A stretch of DNA of 32,734 nucleotides from Mycobacterium sp. UM_CSW (lineage in GTDB: Bacteria; Actinomycetota; Actinomycetes; Mycobacteriales; Mycobacteriaceae), in NCBI RefSeq assembly GCF_000455205.1, contig NZ_AUWQ01000044.1, positions 1-32,734 on the forward strand, given 5' to 3'. The position numbers and the translations under genes were made by a program. Each line of letters starts with the position of its first letter. Positions within the stretch are counted from its first letter, which is position 1. Below, in pieces: positions 1-7,884 of the stretch. The notes beneath the pieces were generated by a model. It saw nothing but the letters and a program-made list of their open reading frames with translations. It ran no database searches and was not told the origin of the DNA.

Positions 1-1104
1 CGACATCGACCCGGCCACCGAACAGACCATGGGCACCGCACCCGATGCGCGCAGGTCAGCGAGGCGATCGCGGCCGCGCGCACGCTGCGGCGCCGCGAGC
101 TGGCCCGCGTCGGCTCGGCCGACCTGCTCGGTTTCCTCGAGGTCACCGACGTGTGCAAGGCGCTCACGTCGGTGTGGGTGGCCGTGCTGCAGGCCGCCCT
201 GGATGCCATGATCCGGGCCAACCTGCCCGACGACGGTAGGGCGCCGGCGGCCATCGCGGTCATCGGCATGGGCCGGCTGGGCGGCGCCGAGCTGGGCTAC
301 GGGTCCGACGCCGACGTGATGTTCGTCTGCGAGCCGGCCCACGGCGTCGACGACTCGCAGGCGGTGCGGTGGTCGACGACGATCGCCGAGCAGGTGCGGG
401 CGCTGCTGGGCACGCCCAGCGTCGACCCGCCGCTGGAGGTGGACGCGAATCTGCGGCCCGAGGGTCGCAGCGGCCCGCTGGTCCGCACGCTCAGTTCCTA
501 CACCGCCTATTACTCCCAGTGGGCGCAGCCGTGGGAGATCCAGGCGCTGCTGCGCGCGCACGCGGTCGCCGGCGACGCCGAGCTGGGCCAACGGTTCTTG
601 GTGATGGCCGACCAGACGCGCTACCCACCCGACGGCGTGTCGGCGGAGGCCGTACGCGAAATCCGCCGCATCAAGGCCCGCGTCGAGTCCGAGCGGTTGC
701 CGCGGGGGGCCGACCCCAACACCCACACCAAGCTGGGCCGCGGGGGACTGGCCGACATCGAATGGACCGTGCAGCTCATGCAGCTGCGGCACGCGCACGA
801 GGTGCCCGCGCTGCACAACACGTCGACGCTGGAATCCCTGGACGCCATCGCCGCGGCCGGCCTGGTGCCCGCCGACGATGTGGACCTGCTGCGGCAGGCC
901 TGGCTGACCGCCACGCGGGCCCGCAACGCGCTCGTGTTGGTGCGCGGCAAGCCCACCGACCAGCTGCCGGGGCCGGGCCGTCAGCTCAAGGCGGTCGCGG
1001 TGGCCGCGGGGTGGTCGTCCGACGACGGCGGCGAGTTCTTGGACAATTATCTGCGGGTAACGCGCCGGGCAAAAGCCGTGGTGCGCAAGGTGTTTGGAAG
1101 TTGA
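1..1104 (+). CDS. glnE: Glutamine synthetase adenylyltransferase GlnE, C-terminal part, with an apparent frameshift near 44-55
   Basis: GlnE adds AMP to (and in many bacteria removes it from) a tyrosine of glutamine synthetase, turning it down when nitrogen is ample. Only the C-terminal third is in the window. The reading frame from about 55 to the stop at 1102 contains the nucleotidyltransferase signature [20 protein letters not shown] (the GSDxD metal-binding motif), then [11 protein letters not shown], typical of the second (AT-C, adenylylating) catalytic domain. Upstream of about 52 this frame loses coding character. The neighbouring frame (codons starting at position 2) has nearly all G/C third bases and reads [17 protein letters not shown]. 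The join implies one missing or two extra bases between about 44 and 55. It could be a sequencing error or a true lesion. The gene converges on its substrate gene glnA1, with five genes between. The identity is secure; the state of the 5' part cannot be judged here. Confidence 0.93.
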   Translation, partial: RHRPGHRTDHGHRTRCAQVSEAIAAARTLRRRELARVGSADLLGFLEVTDVCKALTSVWVAVLQAALDAMIRANLPDDGRAPAAIAVIGMGRLGGAELGYGSDADVMFVCEPAHGVDDSQAVRWSTTIAEQVRALLGTPSVDPPLEVDANLRPEGRSGPLVRTLSSYTAYYSQWAQPWEIQALLRAHAVAGDAELGQRFLVMADQTRYPPDGVSAEAVREIRRIKARVESERLPRGADPNTHTKLGRGGLADIEWTVQLMQLRHAHEVPALHNTSTLESLDAIAAAGLVPADDVDLLRQAWLTATRARNALVLVRGKPTDQLPGPGRQLKAVAVAAGWSSDDGGEFLDNYLRVTRRAKAVVRKVFGS

Positions 1105-1121
1105 GTCAGGAGGCCGGCGCG

Positions 1122-1748
1122 TTGGACGCCACTTTCGAGGTGCTCAGCGCGGCGGAAGCCCAACGCGTGACGGCCCTGTACACCCCGCTGGCCGACGCGG
1201 TCCGCGATCTCATCGACGCCACGATCCGGACCGAGGCCGACGAGGGCGTCGTCGCCGACGCGCGATCCGCGATCGAGGCCGTCACCAAGTCGCTGCGGCA
1301 ACGGACGCGGCCGATGGGGGTGACCTACCGCGTCGACGGCGGCCGCCCGCTGACTCTGGGCAACGCCGCGATCGGCCTGGGCAACCCGATCGCCCCGCCG
1401 GTGATCGTGCACCACGACGGCGGCGGCCGGTGCTGGAGCGAGTTCGTCCTCGGGACCGCCTACGAGGGCCCGCCCAAGCTGGTGCACGGCGGGGTGAGCG
1501 CCCTGGTGCTCGACCACATGCTGGGCGAGGCGGCCAGCGAGGGGCTGTCCAAGCCGCGTTTCACCGGGACCATCACCGTGAAGTACCTGCGCGGCACCCC
1601 GCTGGGCCCGCTGCGCTCCGAGGCGTGGGTCGAGAGCAAGGAGGGCGTCAAAGTCTTTGCGCGCGGCACTATTTCGGACGCGCACGGGGTCACCGTCGAG
1701 GCCGAGGGCGTCTTCATCGAGCCGTCGTGGGCGAGGGAAGCCGAATGA
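1122..1748 (+). CDS. PaaI-type hotdog-fold thioesterase
   Basis: A 208-residue protein of the 4HBT/PaaI hotdog superfamily, whose members hydrolyse acyl-CoA or acyl-carrier thioesters. The second half carries the typical core: PPKLVHGGVSALVLDHML (the HGG turn leading into the long hotdog helix), followed by the strands TGTITVKYLRGTPLG and LRSEAWVESKEG. The first 70 or so residues are an extra helical region. The TTG at 1122 is chosen because a perfect AGGAGG (1108-1113) lies 8 nt upstream. An alternative TTG at 1101 overlaps the glnE stop codon (TTGA) but has a poorly placed ribosome site. The stop overlaps the ATG of the next gene (ATGA), so the two are probably translated together. The substrate is unknown. 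From memory this gene is not next to glnE in M. tuberculosis. Confidence 0.85.
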   Translation: MDATFEVLSAAEAQRVTALYTPLADAVRDLIDATIRTEADEGVVADARSAIEAVTKSLRQRTRPMGVTYRVDGGRPLTLGNAAIGLGNPIAPPVIVHHDGGGRCWSEFVLGTAYEGPPKLVHGGVSALVLDHMLGEAASEGLSKPRFTGTITVKYLRGTPLGPLRSEAWVESKEGVKVFARGTISDAHGVTVEAEGVFIEPSWAREAE

Positions 1749-2605
1749 AGTTCTACGTCAGCAGCGCCTTTTTGAACACCCGGGAGATCGTCGAAATCGC
1801 CAAGGCCGCCGACGAACTCGGCTACGACGGCGTCGGCATCCCCGACCACGTCGTCAACCTGGAGACCCTGGAGACCCCCTACCCGTACACCAAGGACGGC
1901 CAACGACGCTGGCAGCCCTTCACCGACTGGCCCGACCCCTGGGTCCTCGTCGGCGCGCTGGCCCAGGTCACCACCCGGCTGCGGTTCGTCACCACCGTCT
2001 ACATTCCCGCCATGCGCAACCCGTACTCGGCGGCGAAAGCCATTGGCACGGCGGCGGTTTTGGCGTCCGGCCGGGTGGAGCTCGGAATCGGCGTCGGCTG
2101 GTGCCGCGAGGAGTTCGCCTTGATGGGCGAGCGGTTCGACGCCCGCGGCAAACGCACCGACGAGATCATCGAGCTGATGCGGGCGCTGTGGCGACCGGGC
2201 TGGGCCGAGTTCGAGGGCGCGTTCTACCGGACACCGCGCCTGGAAATGGAGCCGACGCCGCCTCCGATACCCGTCTACGTCGGCGGGCTCAGCGACATCG
2301 CGCTGCGCCGCGCCGCCCGCAACGACGGCTGGATCGGCGACCTGATCAAGACCGATCGGGCCATCGAGGCGGTGGGCCGGCTGCGGGAACTGCGGGCCGA
2401 ACTTGGCTTGTCCATGGACGATTTCACCATCCTGACCCCGCTGACCGACGCCTTCACCACCGCCGACTATCAGCGCGCCGCGGACGCCGGCATCACCGGC
2501 ATCATCACCATGCCGTGGATGTTCTACTCCGGCCCGGACGCCACGCTGGCCGACAAGATCGACGGGATGCAGCGGTTCCGCAAGGACCTGTCGCTCGACG
2601 GCTAG
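1745..2605 (+). CDS. LLM-class F420-dependent oxidoreductase
   Basis: A 286-residue luciferase-like monooxygenase-family protein. The N-terminus MKFYVSSAFLNTREIVEIAK and the segments DELGYDGVGIPDHVV, TTRLRFVTTVYIPAMRNPY and GRVELGIGVGWCREEF are the strand and helix signatures of the TIM-barrel LLM fold. They are followed by PPIPVYVGGLSDIALRRAAR, the usual cofactor-proximal strand. In mycobacteria this family mostly uses the deazaflavin F420; that cofactor choice is inferred. The start overlaps the thioesterase stop by 4 nt, so translation is probably coupled. A thioesterase plus an F420 oxidoreductase suggests processing of an acyl-CoA or ketone-type substrate, but nothing in the sequence fixes it. 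Confidence 0.88.
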   Translation: MKFYVSSAFLNTREIVEIAKAADELGYDGVGIPDHVVNLETLETPYPYTKDGQRRWQPFTDWPDPWVLVGALAQVTTRLRFVTTVYIPAMRNPYSAAKAIGTAAVLASGRVELGIGVGWCREEFALMGERFDARGKRTDEIIELMRALWRPGWAEFEGAFYRTPRLEMEPTPPPIPVYVGGLSDIALRRAARNDGWIGDLIKTDRAIEAVGRLRELRAELGLSMDDFTILTPLTDAFTTADYQRAADAGITGIITMPWMFYSGPDATLADKIDGMQRFRKDLSLDG

Positions 2606-2608
2606 AAT
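2603..2608 (+). promoter_or_regulatory. Candidate -10 element (TAGAAT) overlapping the upstream stop codon
   Basis: TAGAAT fits the mycobacterial TANNNT -10. Its first three bases are the stop codon of the F420 oxidoreductase gene. GTG at 2615 lies 6 nt downstream, the distance expected for a leaderless transcript that begins at the start codon. No -35 was evident. Confidence 0.4.
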
Positions 2609-2614
2609 TTGCCG

Positions 2615-2833
2615 GTGGCTTTCACGGTCGTTTTCAGCAACGGTGAACCGCGGGATTACGGCGCCTTCGACAGCTACGAGGTCACCGACGCGGGGGTGCT
2701 GATCATCTCGATGCATCGCGAAGACGTCGAGCGGCATTACGTCGCGCCGGGGGGCTGGCTGGAGGTCGTCGAGATGGCCGAGGGGCAGCCGGTGCGGATG
2801 ACCCGCGGAATCCTGGGCCGTCGCCCCGGTTGA
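2615..2833 (+). CDS. Small conserved hypothetical protein, 72 aa
   Basis: I do not recognise this protein. It begins VAFTVVFSNGEPRDYGAF and is a compact, beta-rich, acidic, soluble protein with no signal peptide, TM segment or cysteine. Third codon positions are strongly G/C, supporting a real gene. The GTG at 2615 is preferred over the TTG at 2609 because a TAGAAT -10-like hexamer ends 6 nt before it and there is no ribosome site, a leaderless pattern. It lies 9 bp behind the F420 oxidoreductase stop, so it could also be read as the third gene of that operon. It ends just before a long palindrome (2860-2917). Confidence 0.7.
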   Translation: MAFTVVFSNGEPRDYGAFDSYEVTDAGVLIISMHREDVERHYVAPGGWLEVVEMAEGQPVRMTRGILGRRPG

Positions 2834-2859
2834 CCCTGCGGTAGAAGGAGTTTCACTGC

Positions 2860-2917
2860 CGAGCAGACGCAGAATCGCACCGGAGCGCGTCGGCGAGGGC
2901 GATTCTGCGTCTGCTCG
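2860..2917. repeat. Palindromic intergenic repeat, GAGCAGACG family, copy 1
   Basis: Perfect 19-bp inverted repeat: cgagcagacgcagaatcgc at 2860-2878 pairs with its complement at 2899-2917 around a 20-nt loop. The outer part of the stem (gagcagacg) recurs in the palindrome at 3970-4029. It follows the small gene ending at 2833 and could end its transcription. I recall this motif as dispersed in mycobacterial genomes. Confidence 0.8.
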
Positions 2918-3058
2918 CGACCGTTGGCGCGCCCGGTGCGCGAGGCGACACTTAATCGGTTGCGACGACACGCCGCCGAGGCTCTTGGTGCTTGAAGTTT
3001 CGACGCAGCGGCGAAGCGCCCGCGCGGCGATTTTCTGCTCCGCGGGCGGCGTCGGTGC

Positions 3059-3064
3059 TAACGT
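3059..3064 (+). promoter_or_regulatory. Candidate -10 element (TAACGT) for a leaderless start at 3071
   Basis: TAACGT matches TANNNT and ends 6 nt before the ATG at 3071. No Shine-Dalgarno sequence lies between them, so a leaderless transcript is likely. Confidence 0.45.
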
Positions 3065-3070
3065 GCGCCC

Positions 3071-3313
3071 ATGGACCCAGCCGACTTCGGGCCAATATGG
3101 GCACTTTTTGTTGGTGGCCTCATCTTCGCGTGGGCCGTTGCCTCGATCACCGTGCTCAGGCTGAGGAAGCGACGCGGTCAGGGCCCGCCCACCATCGAGG
3201 GTTCATGGGGGTCGCCACCGGCGTTGCCGCCCGCCGGCTGGTACCCCGACCCGTCCGCCCGTCAGGCCCAGCGTTATTGGGATGGCCGCCAGTGGAGTGA
3301 CTCGACCCGTTGA
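3071..3313 (+). CDS. Small DUF2510 membrane protein, 80 aa
   Basis: The N-terminus has one membrane segment (about residues 9-29, ALFVGGLIFAWAVASITVL) followed by a basic stop-transfer stretch RLRKRRGQ. The C-terminal 27 residues, PAGWYPDPSARQAQRYWDG, are a textbook DUF2510 motif (GWYPDP, then YWDG and W). DUF2510 is a short actinobacterial module often joined to membrane anchors; its role is not established. The predicted topology puts the C-terminus in the cytoplasm, by the positive-inside rule. Its TGA overlaps the TTG of the next gene (TTGA), so the two are probably translated as a pair. The ATG at 3071 fits a leaderless start. Confidence 0.82.
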   Translation: MDPADFGPIWALFVGGLIFAWAVASITVLRLRKRRGQGPPTIEGSWGSPPALPPAGWYPDPSARQAQRYWDGRQWSDSTR

Positions 3314-3888
3314 GCTCACCAGGGGGTGCCGCGTACGGAGAATTCCTAGGCCTACATCTCCCGGCCTGGGGATTGTTGCTGCTATCGCTCGTTTCAATGG
3401 CCGTGTTCTTGCTCCTATTCTCCTACGTGCCCGGCCAGATCTTGGGCAGACGGAAACGAGGCCCCGACTTCACGGGTCCTGTCCTGGCCGGGACGGCGCG
3501 CGTTCAACAGATGACGCCGGCCACCGGCTCGTGGTCGATTCCGCCGGTGTACTGGATAGGTCTGAGCGTCCAAGTTCCCGGCCGCGAACCGTACGCGGCG
3601 ACCGCCAAGCAGCAGGTGCCCAAGGAGGCGTATCGCGCCCTGCAACGTGCCGGCGGCACGGTCGCGGTTCAGGTTGATTCCGCCAACCCGCGCTACGTTT
3701 GGATCGATTTCACCCAGCCGGTGCATGCGGATTGGCCGCCACCCGGCCAGGCGTCCGGATCGTCTTACGCCAACCTGTCGCCGGGGCTTAGAACTTATGT
3801 GACGGTTTTGTGGTGGCTGGTCGGCATCGGCAGCATCGGCGGTCTCGCCGTCTTGGTGATCCTGTTCATCGTCCTCAGACACACTTAA
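3310..3888 (+). CDS. Two-TM membrane protein of unknown function, 192 aa
   Basis: I do not recognise a family with certainty. There is one membrane segment near residues 19-43 (AWGLLLLSLVSMAVFLLLFSY) and a second at the C-terminus (about 165-190, LWWLVGIGSIGGLAVLVILF). Between them is a soluble, mostly beta domain of about 110 residues that includes GPVLAGTARVQQM and GTVAVQVDSANPRYVWIDF, which resembles small membrane-anchored NfeD-like or DUF3592-like domains. The TTG start overlaps the stop of the DUF2510 gene by 3 nt, suggesting the two products act together at the membrane. Two strong hairpins follow the stop. Confidence 0.75.
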   Translation: MSSPGGAAYGEFLGLHLPAWGLLLLSLVSMAVFLLLFSYVPGQILGRRKRGPDFTGPVLAGTARVQQMTPATGSWSIPPVYWIGLSVQVPGREPYAATAKQQVPKEAYRALQRAGGTVAVQVDSANPRYVWIDFTQPVHADWPPPGQASGSSYANLSPGLRTYVTVLWWLVGIGSIGGLAVLVILFIVLRHT

Positions 3889-3905
3889 CCGCTGACAGAA
3901 CGAAA

Positions 3906-3938
3906 CCGCCCGCGCGGCAAGAAAACCCGCGCGGGCGG
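3906..3938. terminator. GC-rich hairpin after the 3310-3888 gene
   Basis: A perfect 12-bp inverted repeat, ccgcccgcgcgg (3906-3917) and ccgcgcgggcgg (3927-3938), around a 9-nt A-rich loop. There is no T-tract, as is usual for mycobacterial terminator candidates. Positioned 18 bp after the stop codon. Confidence 0.65.
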
Positions 3939-3969
3939 CGTCGTCTAGCGCCTAGATCGACTTAAGGTG

Positions 3970-4029
3970 GCGAGCAGACGTAAAAGCCCCCGCACGCTCG
4001 GCGTGTCGGGGGCTTTTACGTCTGCTCGC
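3970..4029. terminator. Long palindrome between convergent genes, GAGCAGACG family, copy 2
   Basis: Arms of 23 bp (3970-3992 and 4007-4029) pair perfectly. The pairing continues inward with cacgc/gcgtg past a single bulged base, leaving a 3-nt loop. It sits 5 bp beyond the glnA1 stop and would act on both strands. The outer 10 or so bases are shared with the 2860-2917 palindrome while the inner stem differs (aaaagcccc here). Confidence 0.8.
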
Positions 4030-4034
4030 GAGAC

Positions 4035-5471
<1,437 letters not shown>

Positions 5472-5505
5472 AGAATTGCTCCTTTACTTGGTGATCCGCG
5501 GCCTG

Positions 5506-5537
5506 ACGCTATGGAGCTGATGTTGCCCGTCAGTCAA
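5506..5537 (-). promoter_or_regulatory. Candidate glnA1 promoter
   Basis: On the minus strand TTGACT (5532-5537) matches the SigA -35 well. CATAGC (5508-5513) follows at 18 bp and TAGCGT (5506-5511) at 20 bp as possible -10 elements. Transcription would start near 5500, giving a leader of about 30 nt that contains the AAAGGAG ribosome site. Confidence 0.45.
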
Positions 5538-5543
5538 CCCGAT

Positions 5544-5559
5544 GTTGCGCAGAGGTTAC
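5544..5559 (-). promoter_or_regulatory. Candidate GlnR binding box upstream of glnA1
   Basis: The minus strand reads GTAACCTCTGCGCAAC, fitting the actinobacterial GlnR pattern AC-n9-AC (GTnAC-n6-GnAAC). It lies 6 bp upstream of the putative -35, centred about 50 bp before the inferred transcription start, where an activator would bind. This fits nitrogen-limitation control of glnA1. The call rests on motif memory only. Confidence 0.45.
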
Positions 5560-5604
5560 GTGACCATGCTTCCCCGCACCAGAATCCGGGTCGCTAGCGG
5601 GTTC

Positions 5605-5610
5605 TATTGT
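5605..5610 (+). promoter_or_regulatory. Candidate -10 element (TATTGT) for the leader ORF and RDD gene
   Basis: TATTGT fits TANNNT and ends 6 nt before the ATG at 5617. Transcription would begin at or next to that ATG, so it would serve both the 35-codon leader ORF and the RDD gene that overlaps its stop. Confidence 0.45.
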
Positions 5611-5616
5611 GGGGCC

Positions 5617-5724
5617 ATGGACGGCAGCATCGTATCTGGTCGGCAAGACGGACACACCGTCGCATCCCCGCTGCGTCGCGGGCTTGCGCGGCGGTTCCAC
5701 CGGGCCGTCGGAAGCCGCCCGTGA
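5617..5724 (+). CDS. Predicted leaderless 35-aa leader peptide upstream of the RDD gene
   Basis: A short ORF starting MDGSIVSGRQDGHTVASPLR and ending in an arginine-rich tail. Its ATG lies 6 nt after a TATTGT -10-like hexamer, so it could be translated from a leaderless mRNA. Its TGA (5722-5724) overlaps the GTG of the RDD gene (5721) as GTGA, a classic coupling geometry. The third-position GC bias is weaker than in the surrounding genes, so its peptide sequence may matter less than the act of translating it. No known domain. It may be only a non-functional ORF. Confidence 0.4.
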   Translation: MDGSIVSGRQDGHTVASPLRRGLARRFHRAVGSRP

Positions 5725-6152
5725 CCGACGGTTTGCCGGGATCGCGGTCGGCTTTTCCGGGCGAGAGCCTCGGCCTGCCGCAGGCGGGTCCGGGATCCCT
5801 GGCGCCGATGGGCCGACGGCTGGTCGCGCTGATGATCGACTGGCTGATTTCCTACGGCCTGGGCGCGCTGGCCATGGCGTTCGGCCTGTTTTCCCAGCGG
5901 ACGCTGGCGACCGCAGTGTTGGTGATCTGGTTCGCGCTCGGGGTGGTGGCGGTGCGGCTGTTCAGCTTCACACCGGGGCAGTTGGCGCTGGGTCTGCAGG
6001 TGGCGTCGGTGGACGGGCGGGTGCCGGTCGGGCTCGGCCGGTTGGTGGCGCGCGGGCTGCTGATCGCGACGGTCATCCCGGCGCTGTTCACCGACTCCGA
6101 CGGCCGTGGCCTGCACGATCGCCTGACGGGGACGGCCGTGCTCCGGCGGTGA
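5721..6152 (+). CDS. RDD-family membrane protein (Rv2219A-like)
   Basis: A 143-residue RDD protein. After a Pro/Gly-rich cytoplasmic start it has the family hallmark GRRLVALMIDWLISYGLG (Arg and Asp inside the first membrane helix), a second helix around TAVLVIWFALGVVAVRLF, the SFTPGQLALGLQV turn, and a C-terminal helix with HDRLTGTAVL. RDD proteins are small integral membrane proteins of mostly unknown role; some are linked to ion transport. The GTG at 5721 has GGAAG (5710-5714) 6 nt upstream and overlaps the leader ORF stop. The stop is only 6 bp from the stop of the convergent DUF4191 gene. In M. tuberculosis the same gene follows glnA1. Confidence 0.9.
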   Translation: MTDGLPGSRSAFPGESLGLPQAGPGSLAPMGRRLVALMIDWLISYGLGALAMAFGLFSQRTLATAVLVIWFALGVVAVRLFSFTPGQLALGLQVASVDGRVPVGLGRLVARGLLIATVIPALFTDSDGRGLHDRLTGTAVLRR

Positions 6153-6158
6153 CCCGCG

Positions 6159-6911
6159 TTACCTGCGGCGCACCGTGCGCTGCACGCCGCGCATCTTGCC
6201 GGCGTTCGGCAGTGGCCCCTTCGGCATGACGCCGGCGCCGGCGCGCGAGCCCAGGGCGGCCAGCCGCGACTCCAGCGTGTCCATCTGCTTGGTGGTGATG
6301 TTGGCCGGAAGCTTGGTGAGGTGGCGCTCCAGCTTGCCCAGCGGCACCTCGCCCTCGCCGTTGCCGACGACGATGTCGTAGATCGGCACCTCGCCGACCA
6401 GCCTGGCGGTGCGCTTCTTCTCCTGGGCCAGCAGCGGTTTGACCCGGGCCGCCGATCCCTCGCCGACCAGGATCACGCCGGGCCGGCCGAGGACCCGGTG
6501 CACGGCGTCGAAATGGCCGGTCGCGGCGACCCCGGGGGTCACCCGCCACTTGCCCCGCAGGTTGTCCAGCACCCACGCGGCCGCGCCGGTCTGACCTTCG
6601 GCTTTGCTGTAGACCGCGCGCTGGGCCCGGCGGCTGAAGATGATGAAGGCCACCAGGGCGCCCAGCAGCACGCCGAACGGGATCATCGTGATCATGGTCA
6701 GGCCGCCGGCCCAGATGCCGACCGCCACCGCGGCGCCGACGATCAGCACAAACGCGCCGATCATGTACGGCAGCAGGCGCTTATCCTCCTTGCGCTGCAT
6801 GTTGAACGCCTGCCACAGCTGGCCGCGGCGCTCCTTCGCGGCGGCCTTGCGGGCGGCGGCTGCCTGAGCCCGGGCGGCCTTGTTCTCGGCGGCGGTGCGG
6901 GGTTTAGCCAT
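6159..6911 (-). CDS. DUF4191 membrane protein (Rv2219-like)
   Basis: About 250 residues. It has a very basic, alanine-rich N-terminus (MAKPRTAAENKAARAQAAA, a likely charged coiled helix) and two adjacent membrane helices (LPYMIGAFVLIVGAAVAVGI and MIPFGVLLGALVAFIIF). A soluble domain of about 140 residues follows, with GRPGVILVGEGSAARVKPLL and VPIYDIVVGNGEGEVPLGKL. This is the actinobacterial DUF4191 family; its function is not known. The ATG at 6911 is chosen to match the MAKPR start of the M. tuberculosis protein. A GTG three codons earlier is possible. TATCCT lies 8 nt before the ATG and no clear ribosome site is seen, consistent with a leaderless transcript. The gene is co-directional with lipA and lipB upstream. 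Confidence 0.88.
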   Translation of the reverse strand: MAKPRTAAENKAARAQAAAARKAAAKERRGQLWQAFNMQRKEDKRLLPYMIGAFVLIVGAAVAVGIWAGGLTMITMIPFGVLLGALVAFIIFSRRAQRAVYSKAEGQTGAAAWVLDNLRGKWRVTPGVAATGHFDAVHRVLGRPGVILVGEGSAARVKPLLAQEKKRTARLVGEVPIYDIVVGNGEGEVPLGKLERHLTKLPANITTKQMDTLESRLAALGSRAGAGVMPKGPLPNAGKMRGVQRTVRRR

Positions 6912-6919
6912 AATCACCA

Positions 6920-6925
6920 AGGATA
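6920..6925 (-). promoter_or_regulatory. Candidate -10 element (TATCCT) for the DUF4191 gene
   Basis: The minus strand TATCCT ends 8 nt before the ATG at 6911. It lies in the 40-bp gap after lipA and could give a leaderless internal transcript. Confidence 0.35.
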
Positions 6926-6951
6926 CGTTCGGGCCCAGATCACCGGGAGAC

Positions 6952-7884
6952 TCAGGCCGTCGAGGCGCGGCCGCGGACGGCTTGGTCGTAGAGCCGCCCG
7001 GCCCGGTACGACGACCGCACCAGCGGCCCGGACAGCACCCCCGAGAAGCCGAGGCCCTCGGCGTGCCGGGCGAACTCGTCGAACTCCTCGGGTGTCACCC
7101 AGCGCTCGACCGGGTGGTGGCGCGACGTCGGGCGCAGGTACTGGGTGATGGTGACGATGTCGCAGCCGGCGTCGCGCAGGTCGGCCAGCGCGCCGCGCAC
7201 CTCGTCGGCGGTTTCGCCCAGCCCGAGGATGAGGTTGCTCTTGGTGATCAGGCCGAAGTCGCGGGCCGCGGTGAGCACGTCAAGGCTGCGCCGGTAGGTG
7301 AAGGCGGGCCGGATCCGCTTGAAGATCCGCGGCACCGTTTCGACGTTGTGCGCCAACACTTCTGGGCGCGACTCGAAGACCTCCGCGAGCCGCGCGGGCT
7401 CGCCGTTGAAGTCGGGGATCAACAGCTCGACGCCGGTCGACGGGTTGAGCTCCTTGATGGCGCGCACCGTCTCGGCGTAGAGCCAGGCGCCGCCGTCGGG
7501 CAGATCGTCGCGCGCGACGCCGGTGATGGTCGCGTAGCGCAACCCCATCGTCTGCACGCTCTCGGCGACCCGCCGGGGCTCGTCGCGGTCCAGCGCCGCC
7601 GGTTTTCCGGTGTCGATCTGGCAGAAGTCGCAGCGACGGGTGCACTGGTCGCCCCCGATCAGGAAGGTGGCCTCTCGGTCCTCCCAGCATTCGAAGATGT
7701 TGGGGCAGCCGGCCTCTTCGCAGACCGTGTGCAGGCCCTCCCGGCGGACCAGGCCCTTCAACTGGGTGTACTCCGGACCCATCCGGGCCCGCACCTTGAT
7801 CCACGGCGGCTTGCGTTCGATCGGGGTCTGCGCGTTGCGCACCTCCAGGCGCAGCAGCTTGCGGCCTTCGGGAGCGACAGTCAC
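6952..7884 (-). CDS. lipA: Lipoyl synthase LipA
   Basis: A radical SAM enzyme that inserts two sulfurs into protein-bound octanoyl groups to make lipoate. The 310 residues show both cluster motifs: C55, C60 and C66 in [12 protein letters not shown] (auxiliary, sacrificial Fe-S cluster) and C81, C85 and C88 in CTRRCDFC (the radical SAM CxxxCxxC). The conserved C-terminal RSSYRAG supplies the serine ligand of the auxiliary cluster. The GTG start at 7884 overlaps the lipB stop (GTGA), so LipA is probably translated directly after the octanoyltransferase whose product it uses. dlaT, encoding the main lipoylated protein, is two genes upstream. Confidence 0.97.
   Translation of the reverse strand: MTVAPEGRKLLRLEVRNAQTPIERKPPWIKVRARMGPEYTQLKGLVRREGLHTVCEEAGCPNIFECWEDREATFLIGGDQCTRRCDFCQIDTGKPAALDRDEPRRVAESVQTMGLRYATITGVARDDLPDGGAWLYAETVRAIKELNPSTGVELLIPDFNGEPARLAEVFESRPEVLAHNVETVPRIFKRIRPAFTYRRSLDVLTAARDFGLITKSNLILGLGETADEVRGALADLRDAGCDIVTITQYLRPTSRHHPVERWVTPEEFDEFARHAEGLGFSGVLSGPLVRSSYRAGRLYDQAVRGRASTA

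Noticed and set aside
1460-2971. Long open frame on the minus strand across the thioesterase and oxidoreductase genes
   Set aside because: High GC keeps stop codons rare in this frame. The product has no recognisable domain, while the plus-strand genes have clear motifs and coupled starts.
6169-6181. gcgcaccgtgcgc as a terminator at the RDD/DUF4191 junction
   Set aside because: It has 6-bp arms with a 1-nt loop and lies within the Arg-rich 3' coding end of the DUF4191 gene, so it cannot fold as a normal RNA hairpin.
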